From Anastrepha obliqua (taxonomy: Eukaryota > Arthropoda > Insecta > Diptera > Tephritidae), in contig NC_072895.1 in the NCBI RefSeq assembly GCF_027943255.1, forward strand, positions 34,322,001 through 34,386,000: 64,000 nt of DNA, written 5' to 3'. Positions 1 through 11,121 of the stretch are shown here, in pieces. Both the position numbers and the translations under genes were made by a program. The notes under the pieces were generated by a model. The model was given only the letters and a program-made list of their open reading frames with translations, did not search any database and had not been told where the DNA came from. Position 1 is the stretch's first letter. Every line of letters starts with the position of its first letter.

Positions 1-47
1 ACCCATACGAAGAGTGTAAGCGCCAATTATATATAAATAAATATAAG
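1..47 (+). repeat. 3' end fragment of the tRNA-derived SINE
   Basis: The first bases match the last ~45 bases of the SINE found complete at 5618-5927 and 63228-63531, including the conserved GTGTA(C/A)GCGCCAATTATATA end and the TA-rich tail. The 5' part lies outside the window or is lost. Confidence 0.7.
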
Positions 48-59
48 TTTGGCGATAAA

Positions 60-600
60 GAAATCCCTTCTTTTTGCGTAAAATTCAAAACTGTATTTAA
101 ATGTTTTGGCCTGATTTGGGTCAAATATGCACCGTTTTGATGCATAATTTATTGCTATTTTAAATGTAGCTTCATAAAGCCTCTCTCATAGAAGTCTTGG
201 TCCTCATTGCGGAGGACTCTAGCAATCGATTTTCACAATTTCTTATCATTCAGAAAGTTTTGCAATGAGAGAAAAAGGTGGTAAACGCTTGGTGCCAGGT
301 CCGAAGTATATGGTGGATGCATTAAAACTTCCCAACCAAGCGCTAGGAGTTTTCGGCGAATCACTACAGACTTGTGTAGCCTTGCGTTGTCCTGATGGAG
401 CACAACACCTCTTCTGTTGGCCAATTCTGGTCGTTTCTGGTCAATCGCTCGCTTCAAGTGGTTCAGTTGTTGACGGTGGAGATCTGAATTTAGTGCCCAT
501 TTACGCCACACGAAAGCAACTCCTAATAAATGATTCCTTTCAAGTTCCAACAAATACACATTAGAACCTTCTTGGTCGTTAGTCGTGGTTTGGTCACCGT
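60..600 (-). mobile_element. mariner (DD34D, mellifera-type) transposase remnant, 3' half
   Basis: Reading the minus strand gives the C-terminal half of a mariner transposase. The second catalytic Asp is in the HQDNARLHKS block and the third-Asp block HPPYTSDLAP follows, but the third Asp itself is replaced (SVYHLF where SDYHLF is usual). The LSLQNFLNDKKL segment and a degenerate C-terminus ending near GAYLTQI lie downstream at roughly 70-240. The first catalytic Asp and the DNA-binding domain are absent. The wording of the conserved blocks matches the mellifera subfamily from my knowledge of mariners. Only 233-559 is open. It is a dead copy; a SINE fragment lies just beyond its end. Confidence 0.85.
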
Positions 601-1545
601 TTGAGCTGCTTCATTTATAATTTCGTATGTAGCCTCGCATCATAAGCCGGTAAGACTAGAGAAACGGATTTATAAGATCCTTACACGAACTCAGATTAAG
701 CTTTGGAGCGTCAAAAGAAAAAGATATTTCACACCATTTACGTATACATTTTTCCATAAACTTACACATATGACAAAGTAATATTCACTTTTTTGCCACA
801 ACTACAGATTTTATGCATTCGAAGCTATTTTATTCTATAAACCCTATTTTATTCTGTAAACCTATAAACAGATGAATCAGATTAACCAGAAATGTAATTA
901 AGAAAGCCAATGCAATTGAATAAAAAACAGCTTTTTTCAAAAAAGAGCCATAGCAGAAGAATTCTCGCAGAAAACGGTCACATAAAATATGAAGCTGAAA
1001 TTAAACTAGCATTAATTTTATATATGTTTCTTAAATAAAAATACTTTAAATTTAATTTTTTTAAACTTTTTTTAAGAATTTGCTTTAATTTTTTATTATG
1101 TTTAATCATGAAATGTTTATCGCTTTACTGTACCTGACAGAAATTTCATTTAGTTTCAAGAAAAAAAATTTCTGTGAACACTTTTAATACGAAATAGGAA
1201 GTTGGAATGTTGAGAAAATTTGGAATTGAATGGAAGTTGTTTTTTATTTTGCCTGGTCTAAAACTACTTATTTTAGAAACATATTAGACTAGAATTTTTT
1301 TAGCTAGAAATAGCGGGTAGTTTTATTGGCATTATATCATTGGGTTGTATACTAATCACTGTAGTAATAAAATTTACTGCTCCAAGAATTGAAGAAATTT
1401 CTGCTAAATGCAATGAAAAAATAGCTAAGTCTTCGGACGCTCCTATGTGAGCGATAAGAAATGATAATGGGGATAAAAGTTCGACCTGTGCGAGCTTTTT
1501 TTCTACTTTGCTTGTAACCAGTAGAAGTGTAAGAGAATCTTATTA
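601..1545. other. AT-rich DNA without recognised features
   Basis: No reading frame, repeat end or RNA motif could be supported here. The stretch is AT-rich with many short poly-T and poly-A runs. Confidence 0.5.
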
Positions 1546-2432
1546 AGGTTGATCAATCTCTTTTTCCAATAGAGTTTTTTTGACAGATTCCGCTTGACTA
1601 CTGTCAAACTAAATACATAATTTTTTTGAGTATTCATTGAAGTTTCATCATGGAAAGAATTACGTCTCAACAACGTTTACAAATCGTACAATTAACGAAG
1701 TATTACCAAAATCTACACACTGTGAAAAGTGTTCATCGCGCGCTCAGGCCAACTTAACGATGTTCAGCGATGAGGTCCATTTTTGGCTTAATGGCTATGT
1801 TAATAAGCAAAATTTCCGTATTTGGTCGGAAGAGCAACTCGAAGCCATTCAAGAACAGCCATTACATCCACTGAAAATAACCGTTTGGTGCGGCCTATGG
1901 GCTGGAGGAATCATCGGTCCATATTTCTTCAAAGACGAGGCTGGCGCAAATGTAACAGTGAATAGTGAACACTATTGCGTCATGACAAACGATTTTTTGA
2001 TGACGGGAATTGAAGCTCGTGATCTCCACAACATTTGGTTCCAACAAGACGGCGCTACTTGCCATACAGTTCGGGAATTGTGTAGTGAATTGGCCAGCAA
2101 GATCGTGTGAAATCACACCTTTGGACTTTTATTTGTGGGGGTATGTAAAGTCTAAATGCTTTGTGGATAAACTAGCTCCGATTGAGGTGTTGGAAGCCAA
2201 CATTACTAAAATTATTCACGAGATACCGACCGATGTCTTCCAGTCTTCAAAATTGGTGTTTACGGATGGTCGAATTACGGTGCAGTTGCGTCCAACATTT
2301 TAAAGGGATTATCTTTCAAAAATAAATGTTATGAATGGTTTTACACAAAAATAATAAAGACTGCCCAATAAATTTGAATCTTAATTGTTTTATTTCAATT
2401 TAAAATCCGATAACTCTAAATTAATCACCCTT
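1546..2432 (+). mobile_element. rosa-like (DD41D) mariner, internally deleted and frameshifted
   Basis: An ATG at 1650 opens a typical N-terminus (MERITSQQRLQIVQL) that runs about 33 codons. It then jumps straight to the catalytic core, so most of the DNA-binding region is deleted. The core shows the first Asp in FSDEVHFWLNG, the second in WFQQDGATCHT, and after a frameshift near 2090 the third in TPLDFYLWGY. The WAGGIIGPYFF block is typical of the DD41D group described from Ceratitis rosa. The frame ends at 2303. The ends look like weak inverted repeats (AAGGTTGATCAA near 1546 and TTAATCACCCTT at 2421-2432), next to TA. It cannot code for an active enzyme. Confidence 0.8.
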
Positions 2433-2439
2433 TACTATT

Positions 2440-3175
2440 GATTCGTGGCAAAGATATATCAAGTTTCCCTAACATTACAGGTACTAATCAGGTTATATAT
2501 TATACTTTGGCTTGTCGTTCTTGAATGATACTAATGACCTTAGGGATATGAATGCCAGCCAGACCAATGGGTTTGCACTTAAAACAAAATGGTTTAACGA
2601 GGAGTACCAGCTAAATTGCTGATGAGGTATCACAATGGATCGTAACGGTCTAAAGGTGCTGGCCCAATGCAGGCTGGCTTTGCTTGCTTGGCTTCAACAA
2701 ATGTCAAAAATGAATAAAACAATATTGAAATATATGAATTGAGACCAAATGGCAGCTTTGCTTGAAGCGCTTGAAGTACGGCGAAATTTCAAATAGCTCA
2801 ATGTGCTATTTGCAGCGCTTTTGACATTAGGATTTGAACAACTCTAAGAAGGATCCATCATTGACAATAAATTATGGAGTTTTAGCACCAAATAAGTCTT
2901 ACTTTTCTAATTTGAAGCTGCTTAAGGAAGAGGATAAGATGGCTCGGACACGTGTTGAGAATACCCAAGGAGAGAAGAAGAGGACGCCACAGAAAGAGAT
3001 GGCTCGAAGACGTTGAAGTTCACCTTAAGAGCCAAACACGCGGCGGTGGACAGAGGTAGCCTTAGATAGAAACATTTGGCGCTAGGTTGTGAATGAAGTA
3101 ATGGTTCACCAAGGACTGTGATGCCAAGAAGAAGAAATTTCCTCACTGCTTCTAGTTTACATCATGATTCAAAAA
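2440..3175. other. Unassigned DNA, includes a 60-codon frame of unknown meaning
   Basis: No repeat or known protein was recognised. A short plus-strand frame at 2834-3016 is rich in Lys, Arg and Glu and has no visible domain; I see no reason to call it a gene. Confidence 0.4.
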
Positions 3176-3177
3176 TA

Positions 3178-3728
3178 AAGGGTTTTCCAATAACAGGTGT
3201 TACAGGTGAATGGATTGCGCTATCGAGAGATGATTTACGATTTTTTATGGCCGGAATTGGATGGTATTGATCTGGATAACGTTTTTTTTTCAACACGACG
3301 GCGCTACGTGCCACACAAGCAACGAAACCATTAATATTTTACGGGAAAAGTTTCCGGACCGTCTTATCTCTCGAAGAGGTGATCACAATTAGCCACCGAG
3401 ATCTTGTGATATAACACCTTGTGACTTTTTTCTTTGGGGCCACGTGAAAGAGAAGGTCTTGGCCAACAGCCCAGGGTCGATTCAAAGCCTCAAAGATGGA
3501 ACTCGTGAGGCTATCGAGGACATAGGGCAGCCACTTTGCAATTCGTTTATGGAAAATTTCACGAAAAGGATATTGTCCTGTAAGCATGGCGTGGTGGTGC
3601 CTGATGTTATTTTCCACTATTAATGGCATACCTTCCTCTTCATAATAAATTAAACATCCGATCATTTATATTAAAAAATAGCATTTTTCTTTTAATATCA
3701 AAATAACACCGCTTATTAAAAACCCCTT
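3178..3728 (+). mobile_element. Internally deleted rosa-like mariner, lineage 2 (copy 1)
   Basis: The element is bounded by TA on both sides. Its ends are matching inverted repeats: AAGGGTTTTCCAATAA on the left, and TTATTAAAAACCCCTT on the right. About 30 bases from the left end it passes directly into the middle of a DD41D transposase (VNGLRYREMIYDF), so the whole N-terminus and first catalytic Asp are missing. The second-Asp block (DGATCHTSNE) and the third (TPCDFFLWGHVKEKV) can be read in broken frames. The same deletion junction occurs at 26948. It is a non-autonomous element that would need transposase from elsewhere. Confidence 0.8.
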
Positions 3729-3756
3729 TATATAATATTATGCATTTTTGAATATA

Positions 3757-4107
3757 AAGGGTGGTTAAGTTTCAAGGGCCGGTGTTGATTTTGAATAAAA
3801 TACAATTTTTTTAGGAAATGGTTGTCATTTCTCTTTATTATGACAATATTGGTATGGTTCACTTACGTATAGAACAAAATATCGGCCAAATGACCGCCGC
3901 GGCCTCGGCGGCACACCTCCATCCGATAATTGAGGTTCTATGCCGTTAATGTGCCGAATTATCTCATCCTTTAGCTCTTGAATTGTTGCTGGCTTATCGA
4001 CGAACATCTTTTCTTTCAAATAACCCCAAAGAAACAAGTCCAACGGTGTCGTTGACGTTTAGGTGTGGTTCACATTCAACATCGGCCCTTGAAATTTAAC
4101 CACCCTT
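3757..4107 (-). mobile_element. MITE-like deletion derivative of a rosa-like mariner, lineage 1 (copy 1)
   Basis: This 351-bp element is flanked by TA and has inverted ends AAGGGTGGTTAAGTTTCAAG and its counterpart ending CCACCCTT. On the minus strand it keeps only the end of the transposase: the third-Asp region (reading MDLFLWGYLKEKMF), PATIQELKDEIIRHINGIEPQL and the C-terminus. Upstream of that the sequence jumps to the opposite terminal repeat through a short stretch (GTCGTTGACGTTTAGGTGTG). An element at 55388-55749 has the identical junction, so this deleted form itself has moved. It lies 28 bp from the lineage 2 element at 3178-3728. Confidence 0.85.
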
Positions 4108-4109
4108 TA

Positions 4110-5600
4110 GTTCACATCTCCTTTTCCTTTTGCGAATCATCTGCTGGTTGTGACAGCATTCAAAGCGCCCACTTGGCGATACAAGTTTTCAAAGCCAAAC
4201 AAAGCCCGCCTGCATTCGGTCAGCACCTTAAGTGAGTAGGTTTGAAGACCGACTTCCACTTCCACTTACTTACCTAATTTACAACAAGTATTTTTCCCTG
4301 CAGGGTACCTACCTATCGCATACACATTCCAGCACACACACATACATCGATTGGCATCTAATACGAATATTACTTGGCCAGCACGAACTGCGTTCTTTTC
4401 CAAGCTCCGCGTATGAGAATGTTGTGAATAGTAAATCTAATTACGCGAAAACCATTTCAAATGGCCAATTTTTCAAGATACTTATCTAATTAATGGTCTC
4501 TGTCTTGTCAAGTTTCTTATTGCCAAAGCCGACACCAATTCAACGCGTACAAACAGCCAAGTGAGCACACATACATATGCACATACATACATACAAATAT
4601 AGGCATTCGTATCGTCGCACTCATTCAACAAAGAGAGCAACAAGGGGCCGAGGCGATTGCCATTAACAGTTAGTAGTTTCGTGTTGTTGTTAATCGTTTG
4701 CCACTTCCCGCCCGTTGATTCGCTCGCCAAGTTGTAAATGAGTTATGGGAAAAACAATAAAGTGCTCATCAGAGCAAAGTCAGTGAGCATTCGAAACACC
4801 GAAATTAGCAGCTAAGGTAAGCGCGATATCTTCCTGGGCGGGACAGCTATTAATATTTAGCTGTGCATTCACTAAATATTTTATAAACCAAAACAAAGAA
4901 CTGTGAGGTGAATGCAAATGTGCTGCGAAATGATGGAAACAATAAAAACCGAGTTCCTCTGTTCCTCTACTCGCAATGCAGTTGGGGTATGTATGTGTGT
5001 GTGTGTGTGTAAGTATGTATGCATGCATTTGTTGAAAGCGACGTCGGGTATAATGAATTGGTGAAATGGCACTCATTATGCTTGCTGCTCATTTGACATT
5101 TTTGACAGTTCATCAGCACTCTGCGGCGCATTCATTAGTTGACATTCACCCAATTTATGTTTGAATTTTAGTAAAGAAATAGATTTATAAGAAAATTAGT
5201 GCTAGTACGTAGGGTGCGCAACTATTGAACATTAACACCAGTTATCTACTTGAAGGATCAAGCTGGATCAGGAAAACACATTAATGTGTGTATGTAAATA
5301 CAATATATAGCTAAGTACATACGTGCATATATGGAGCAGAAACCTTCTACGCGATTTTGGTTGAACACAAACACTAATTAAACCAAGTCCTTATCCGCTT
5401 GTTATTTTCTTTGCTTTCGTCAGGAGCTGTCGCATCGAACCTTTTCAGGCCTGGAGTATATCCATTTTCAAGAGACGACTTTGCCAGCGGAGACAGAGTA
5501 TCATAATCGCTACACAGGCCATACATGCAGAGGTTCGCATGATTTCCCCAAAGGCATGCAACTTCACCGGCATTCGATTGCTGATTAGTAATTTTTTGGT
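4110..5600. other. Probably single-copy intergenic DNA with a (TG)n microsatellite
   Basis: The composition is more balanced than in the neighbouring transposons. A TG/TATG microsatellite lies at about 4988-5030. Short frames on both strands show no domain. A minus-strand frame at 5374-5607 (77 codons) could not be assigned. Confidence 0.4.
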
Positions 5601-5617
5601 AAAGCATAGGTTAGGTT

Positions 5618-5927
5618 AGCGGCTGCCGTAGCCGAATGGGTTGGTGCGTGACTACAATATGGAATTCACAGAACGTAGGTTCGAATCTCGGTGAAACACC
5701 AAAATTAAGAAAAAGTTTTTCTAATAGCGGTCGCCTCTCGGCAGGCAATGGCAAACCTCCAAGTGTATTTCCTCATAAAAATATCTGCCGTTCGGAGTCG
5801 GCTTGAAACTGTAGGTCCCTCCATTTGTGGAACAACATCAAGACGCACACCACAAATAGGAGAAGGAGCTCGGCCAAACACCCAAAAAGGGTGTACGCGC
5901 CAATTATATATATACATGTATAGGTAT
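5618..5927 (+). repeat. Full-length tRNA-derived SINE (copy B) with 12-bp target-site duplication
   Basis: The head carries an RNA polymerase III A-box-like TAGCCGAATGGG and a B-box GGTTCGAATCTC about 50 bases later, as in tRNA genes. A longer body follows (conserved blocks CTGCCGTTCGGAGTCGGCTT and TAGGTCCCTCCATTTGTGGA) and it ends in a TATA-rich tail rather than poly-A. The insertion is framed by an exact direct repeat ATAGGTTAGGTT at 5606-5617 and 5928-5939, which fixes both ends. It landed in the repeat tail of the LINE at 5928-7870. It is not a functional tRNA because the body extends far beyond a tRNA and the tRNA fold is degraded. Confidence 0.9.
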
Positions 5928-7870
5928 ATAGGTTAGGTTGAAGTAGTTGTCCATGGTGGGACACACTCTGGCTTATGGCCCATTATGGTGCCGCGTGGCG
6001 AACTAGCTCTTGTCCCTCTAAACCCCCTAAAATCAATATGTACTTTTCGAAAATTATGTAAGATCCTTAATTTCGACAGATCCAAGATGTTCCAATTCAT
6101 TAAAAGGATTGTCTACCCAAAATGGCGAGTCTACGTCTGGACAGAGCAGGACAGTGACACAGAAGGTGCGGAATCGTCTCTTCCTCATCTAGACAACTTC
6201 TGCAGAAGTCATGTGTTTGCACACCCATTCTCTCGGCGTGCCTACAGATTAGACAGTACCCTGTAATAACTGAAATCAGTGTATTCAGACTGTGCTTTTC
6301 TCTTCTTAGTAGAAGTTCCGTGCGTTTAGCATTGAGAGTCGGCCACAGCTGTCGGACAATTTTGCAAGTGGCTTCATTCCGCCATCTTTCATTCGCGACT
6401 CTTATAATTTTTTCGAGGATACGTAGTTTACATTTTTGCAAGGGTATACCTATATCATTGTCTATGTCATCAGTCAATTTGGTACCGATTTTCGCTAGTT
6501 CATCGGCTCGGCAGCTCCCCACAATGTCACAATGGCCAGGAACCCATGTTACCTTTAGGTGAAATGACTCAGTCATCTCGTTAAAAGATGTGCGGCGTTT
6601 CATGGCCACCTTGCAGGGTCGACTGCTTTGTGAAAGATTTTATCGCCGCCTGGCTATCAGTGAAAATGGACATATCATCTCCAAGTATCGCATCACATTG
6701 TACCAGTGTCACGACTTTCATTATTGCCATCAGTTCAGCCTGAAAGACACTACAATAGTCGGAAAGCCGAAAACTGAAGGAGATCCCCAGAAGCTCGGAA
6801 TATACGCCTCCGCCCACCCTGCCTTCGGACCTTGAGCCATCTGAGTATACATGGATGGGCTCGCTCTGCCTTACCTCGTCCCGTTCCCACTCTTCCCTCG
6901 AGGGTAGGAGGGTCATGAATGTTGTAATGGCAAGTATAAGCGGGACTGTACAGTCCACCTGTCCGGGAAGCCCCGATGTGCCAACCAGGATTTTACCGTG
7001 GCCAAAGTCTGTGTTTGACCACCTACTTTAAGTGCTCAGCGTTATTGCCGCACTGCGCGCAATGTACTTTGCCTGCAGGTCTACCGGAAGGAAGTTTAAT
7101 ATCGCATACAGTGCTTTCGATGGTGTGGTTGACATTGCACCGGTTATAAGAACAGTTGGAAGTCTTTGGACCTTGTCAACTCTTTTAATGTTCACGCCCT
7201 TCTCAAGGGCATTTCACCATATTGCAATACCGTAGTAATAAATTGGTGTATTATTCTGGGTTTCAAACCCCATCTTTTCCCAATAAGCCTTCCGCAGGAG
7301 TATAACACCGCCGTAGCTTTGCGTACTCTATCTGCGACTGTGAGCCCCCTGTTTAGCTTCCAATCCAGTACGGGGTCTAGATATTTAGCGCTTTCTGTTA
7401 CTTTAAGTGGGTTTCCCCCTAAAAATATTTGTTGAAGAACAGGTGTTTTATGCTTTCTGCTGAATAGTATCAGTTCTGTTTTTTCCGGATTTACTTCTAG
7501 TCCTCGACTTTTGCACCATAGTGATAGTCTGTTGAGAGCTCTTTGTTGAAGATCACACAGTGTTGGAAGGTGTTTGCCCGAGATTGCTATTCTATTACAT
7601 TATCATCGGCATATGAAATTATCCTACCTCTCATTTTTTCAAGTTCCTGAAGAAGATTATTGACGGTCAGGTTTCACCACCCTGTGGTGTACCCCTGATC
7701 GGAAATTTCTTAATGCATGTTTCCCCCAAATCTGCGCGTATCCGCGCGAACGAGACAATGGTAAACCATATAAAGTCTGAATTTTCGTTTTTTGCGTCTA
7801 GCTCACTAAGGTTATGTAGGAGCCTTTTGGAGGCCGATATGAGGACGATATTCACATATACATATGTAGT
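5928..7870 (-). mobile_element. RNase H-bearing LINE (I/LOA-like), 3' half: RT, thumb, RNase H, zinc knuckle
   Basis: On the minus strand the order is reverse transcriptase, RNase H, then a zinc-knuckle end. The RT shows RGTPQGG near 7690 and the catalytic YADD near 7610. The thumb (WNALEKGVNIKRVDKVQR and TTPSKALYAILNFLP) lies around 7050-7250. RNase H covers about 6958-6450, with an Asp in VYSDGS, Glu in FQAELMAI, Asp in FTDSQAA and the WVPGHCDI block. The CRSCLDEEETIPHLLCHC zinc knuckle lies near 6170. The frames are broken between about 6580 and 6610 and in the RT. The 3' end finishes in CAACCTAACCTAT. It is a dead partial copy lacking the endonuclease. Confidence 0.85.
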
Positions 7871-7901
7871 CTGAGCCCTGTTTATGCCTGTGTTTCTTTG
7901 T

Positions 7902-8165
7902 ACAGTAGAAACTCAACACTTGCGACATAATTGTTTTTTTTATTGATTGCCGATTCTCTTAATAAAAAAAGGCCTAGTTAAATTTGTTTGCGGATTAAAG
8001 GGAAAAAAGTTCCCAATTACAAGGGATATGCTAAAAGAAAAAGCCAAGTTTTATACGCCAAAATTTAGAAAAAACCTGGAAGCTTCCACGCTAGTAATGG
8101 TTGCGCCACAAACTTTAAAAAGACACATGGAATCTTCTTCTTTATTTGCTATTCGTAATTGAATA
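7902..8165 (+). mobile_element. pogo/Tigger-like DNA transposon, 5' end with partial DNA-binding domain
   Basis: The stretch starts with CAGTAGAAACTCAACACTTG, which resembles the Tigger/pogo terminal repeat. A frame follows (7947-8162) that contains PITRDMLKEKAKFYTPKF, typical of the CENP-B-type helix-turn-helix of pogo transposases. The catalytic part of what looks like the same family appears at 9540-10140. Two LINE fragments lie between, so this is probably one element split by later insertions, with loss of the middle. Confidence 0.6.
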
Positions 8166-8760
8166 TAAACGATTATACAATTTAGGAGCAATACAATTTT
8201 TTTTTTCTTTAAATTTTTTTTTATTTAAATTTTGAACTATTTTTGAAAATAATCCGCCTTCCAAGAGGGGACCCACACGTTGTATACTGGTCCACTGCCT
8301 TATGTTCCTCAACGAAGAAAACTGCTTACGTCCAATACCTCTTCTTCCTTCAATCTTGCCATGCAATATGAATTGCAACAGTTCATATTTCGCGTTTCGT
8401 AGAATATGCCCCAAATATGAAGTTTTGCGTCGTTTGATGCACTTGATTAGTTGTCTGTCGCTCTGAACTCTTCGCAGCACTTCTTCATTAGAAATGTGGT
8501 CAGTCCATGGTATTTTGAGCAATCTCCGGAGAAGCCACATTTCAAATGCTTCCAGTCTATTCATCTCGGAGAGTTTTATGGTCCATATTTCCATGCCATA
8601 TAGCAAAACTGACCATACATAGCATTTCATGAAGCGCATATTTAGTTGAAGATTGAATTCGCGACATTTTAGGACATGTGACATCTTATTTCTCTTGAGG
8701 CATCCAAGTTTTCGTTGAGAAGGCAACCAAGGTATCTACATTTATTTAATCTTTCTACAG
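8166..8760 (-). mobile_element. LINE reverse-transcriptase C-terminal fragment
   Basis: The minus strand is open from 8726 to 8142 (194 codons). It reads MRFMKCYVWSVLLYGMEIWT, LEAFEMWLLRRLLKIPWTD and IKRRKTSYLGHILRNAKYEL, the familiar C-terminal region downstream of RT in many insect non-LTR elements. No RT catalytic motif is left. The same family is present at 13540-14640. It lies between the two pogo-like pieces. Confidence 0.8.
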
Positions 8761-8868
8761 GACCATTGTTGATTGTTAATTAACATAGAGTACCATGGCT
8801 TAACATTTGCGAAGAACAATTATCAAATAAGATCATCAACCCATCCTTGGACAAATTTAACAAAATAA

Positions 8869-9530
8869 TTATGGCTTTAAGTTCAACAATCCATGCATAC
8901 ACAGATGGCTCAAAGCTCGAGAGCAGGGTGGGCGGAGGTGTATGTATACTCCAAACATCTGGGGATCTCCTTCAGTCTTCGGCTTAACGACTACTGTAGT
9001 GTCTTTCAGGCTGAACTGATGGCAATAAGGAAAGCCACGACACCGATACAGTGTGATGCGATATCCGGAAATGATAACTACATTTTCACTCATAGCCAAG
9101 CGGCGATAAAATCCCTCACAAAACAGTCGACAACCTCTAAGGCTGCCATGAAATGTCACACATCTCTTAACGAGATGGCTGAGTCATTTCACCTAAAGGT
9201 AACGCGGGTTCCTGGCCATTGTGACATTGAGCGGAACTGCAGAGCCAATGAACTAGCGAGACTCGGCACCAAATTGACCGATGAGTACATAGACAATGAC
9301 ATAGGAATACCCTTACGAACATGTAGGCTACTCATCCTTGAAAAAATTGTAAAGAAAGCAAACGAAAGATGGCGTAATGAAGCCACCTGCAAAATCACTC
9401 GTCAACTGTGGCCGACTCTAAATGTTAAACGCCCAAAATAAACACGGTCTCAGCACACTGATTTCAGTCATAATAGGGCACTGAGCCTAAGTGTGTCCCA
9501 CGAGACAACCTCTTCAACCTAACCTAACCT
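8869..9530 (+). mobile_element. RNase H-bearing LINE 3' end, second copy (inverted relative to 5928-7870)
   Basis: This is the plus-strand copy of the LINE described at 5928-7870. The RNase H domain begins near 8885 (IHAYTDGSK in another frame) and is open from 8893 to 9441: FQAELMAIRK, then FTHSQAAIKS where the usual catalytic Asp of FTDSQAA is His, then VPGHCDIERNCRANELARLG. The zinc knuckle is lost. The 3' end is AACCTAACCTAACCTAA, three CCTAA units. It is a dead copy. Confidence 0.85.
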
Positions 9531-9539
9531 AAGTTCGGC

Positions 9540-10140
9540 AAGAAAGCTAGTGTACAATGACAATATGTCTGGCTTATTTTGAAAGCTCTTACCCGATAAA
9601 ACTCTTGGGTGCTCAAAAGAAACCTCGGCTCCGGGTAAGGAGAGAATAACGTGTTCTACAAATGCTGCTGGAAGTCATAAAGTAAAAATAATTACTGATA
9701 TGCCTGTTGTCTAGAAAGGAAATAAATAACTTTATTTGAAGAATGGCTTCACAGAAAATTTGTTCCAGAGTTATGTTCATTTTTTGTCAAAACAAAGAAT
9801 CCTGTTTAATCAAAAATTGCTTAAAGAAACATGTTAAAGAGTTGCTTCGTGCGCAAAACCTTTCGGGAAAAGCATTTCTTCTTATTGTCAATGCTCCTTT
9901 CCCACTCAAAGTCGCCTTTTTTAAAAGCTACGACGGCCAAATATCGGTAATATGCTTTTCTCCAAACTGTACGGCTCTAATATCGCCCGTAGATCAAAGA
10001 GTTAAAAGGCTTACTAAATTGAACTACAAAAAATTCCTCTTAAGTCATATTGTTGCTCGTGGAGAAACTATCGATGAGTCATTGGGAAATATCGACCTGA
10101 AAACTGCAATATGCTTTTTAGCTAGTGGTGGACTCTAGGG
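9540..10140 (+). mobile_element. pogo/Tigger-like transposase, catalytic (DDE) part
   Basis: A frame at 9743-10138 (131 codons) reads FLLIVNAPFPLK, then ISVICFSPNCTALISPVDQRVKR, then LNYKKFLLSHIVARG. That is the end of the DDE domain of pogo/jerky-type transposases: LLLDNAPxH is expected at the first motif and FLPPNxTxLxQPxDQ at the second. The catalytic Asp of LLLDNAP is Val here (LLIVNAP). Upstream, 9620-9690 reads KERITCSTNAAGSHK, the preceding conserved block, in a broken frame. It is inactive. Confidence 0.75.
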
Positions 10141-10450
10141 ATGCTCTTACTGCAACTCCAATTCAGTGGTAGTTTCAAAAACTGTTTGAATAAGCGTCGG
10201 ACTGGGATTGTGACGATATCATTCCTCTTTCGGAGTACGATTACAGATAGCTAATGATGCGCCCAATTATCAATTCATTACAACTTTGCTTCGGGATGCA
10301 AAACGAGTAGTGATGCCATACAAGGAGATTTTGAGGAAGTTCAGACAAAGAAATGGCAAAAACAGTTTTCATAACCATTGAACTGTGGAACTGGACGGTG
10401 TTGTCCATTTTGGCTCTTCTATTTATCTGAAATACAAAAACCAAAAAAAT
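10141..10450. other. Unassigned DNA
   Basis: This may be the remaining 3' part of the pogo-like element (10141-10440 has the right position and strand) but no motif supports it. Confidence 0.3.
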
Positions 10451-10479
10451 TAATAATCAGTATGACTGTAGCTATGTCC

Positions 10480-11121
10480 CATACTAGAACAAAAAATTAA
10501 AAAAAAAAAAACGGAAACAAATTTGACAAAATGGCGCGGTTTTGAATTTGACACTCTAAAAATCGTTTTTTTAAGTTTTTTAATAAAAAAAAAAAAAACG
10601 AAATAATTGAAATAATAATATGATTCTAGTACTGCTTTAACATTACTTTAACGAAATCTGTTTGGGTTTTTAATTTCAGAGGATCCAGTTCAGAGATATA
10701 GTGGACACCGCAAAACGTCTTTTTTGAGAGGAGCTCCCGGAGATCAGCTGTAGCTCCTTTCCAAATAAATATTGTTACTAATACTAAGCCTTAAATACAG
10801 TTAAAAGATAACATTAATGTGTACAGATTTTTAGATCAATAAACTTAAAAGTTTTCTCATTCCAATTTTTTCGGCCTTATAACTGTATATAACCCCTGAA
10901 GAATATACTGTAAAATGTTTGGAAGGATACACCCAGTCTTTTCGATTCTACAGCCGTTTTAGCAGGTAGAATCAGATTCATCACGTGGCGGCATCAATGG
11001 TCGCATTATTCGCTCTCAAAACTTTAAACTCAATTATTTCACAACTACTTTTTTCGGTCTGATATTGTCAAATAAAAAAACATCGATTTTTTGAAAATTC
11101 TAGACCACCGAAACCCCTTAA
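10480..11121 (+). repeat. Degenerate member of the TTAA-flanked non-autonomous family
   Basis: The stretch shares with the better copies a run of poly-A/poly-T AATCG-type sequence, a GTGGACACCGCAAAACG block at about 10700, and an end CTAGACCACCGAAACCCCTT followed by TTAA at 11118-11121. The left end is not clear. Confidence 0.4.

Noticed and set aside
265..564. Plus-strand 99-codon frame
   Set aside because: It is the antisense of the mariner transposase remnant at 60-600.
5618..5700. True tRNA gene
   Set aside because: A- and B-box-like motifs are present but no proper cloverleaf, and the same sequence continues into a repeated 300-bp body found elsewhere.
9514..9530. Telomeric repeat tract
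   Set aside because: Only three CCTAA units at the end of a LINE; better explained as the LINE tail.
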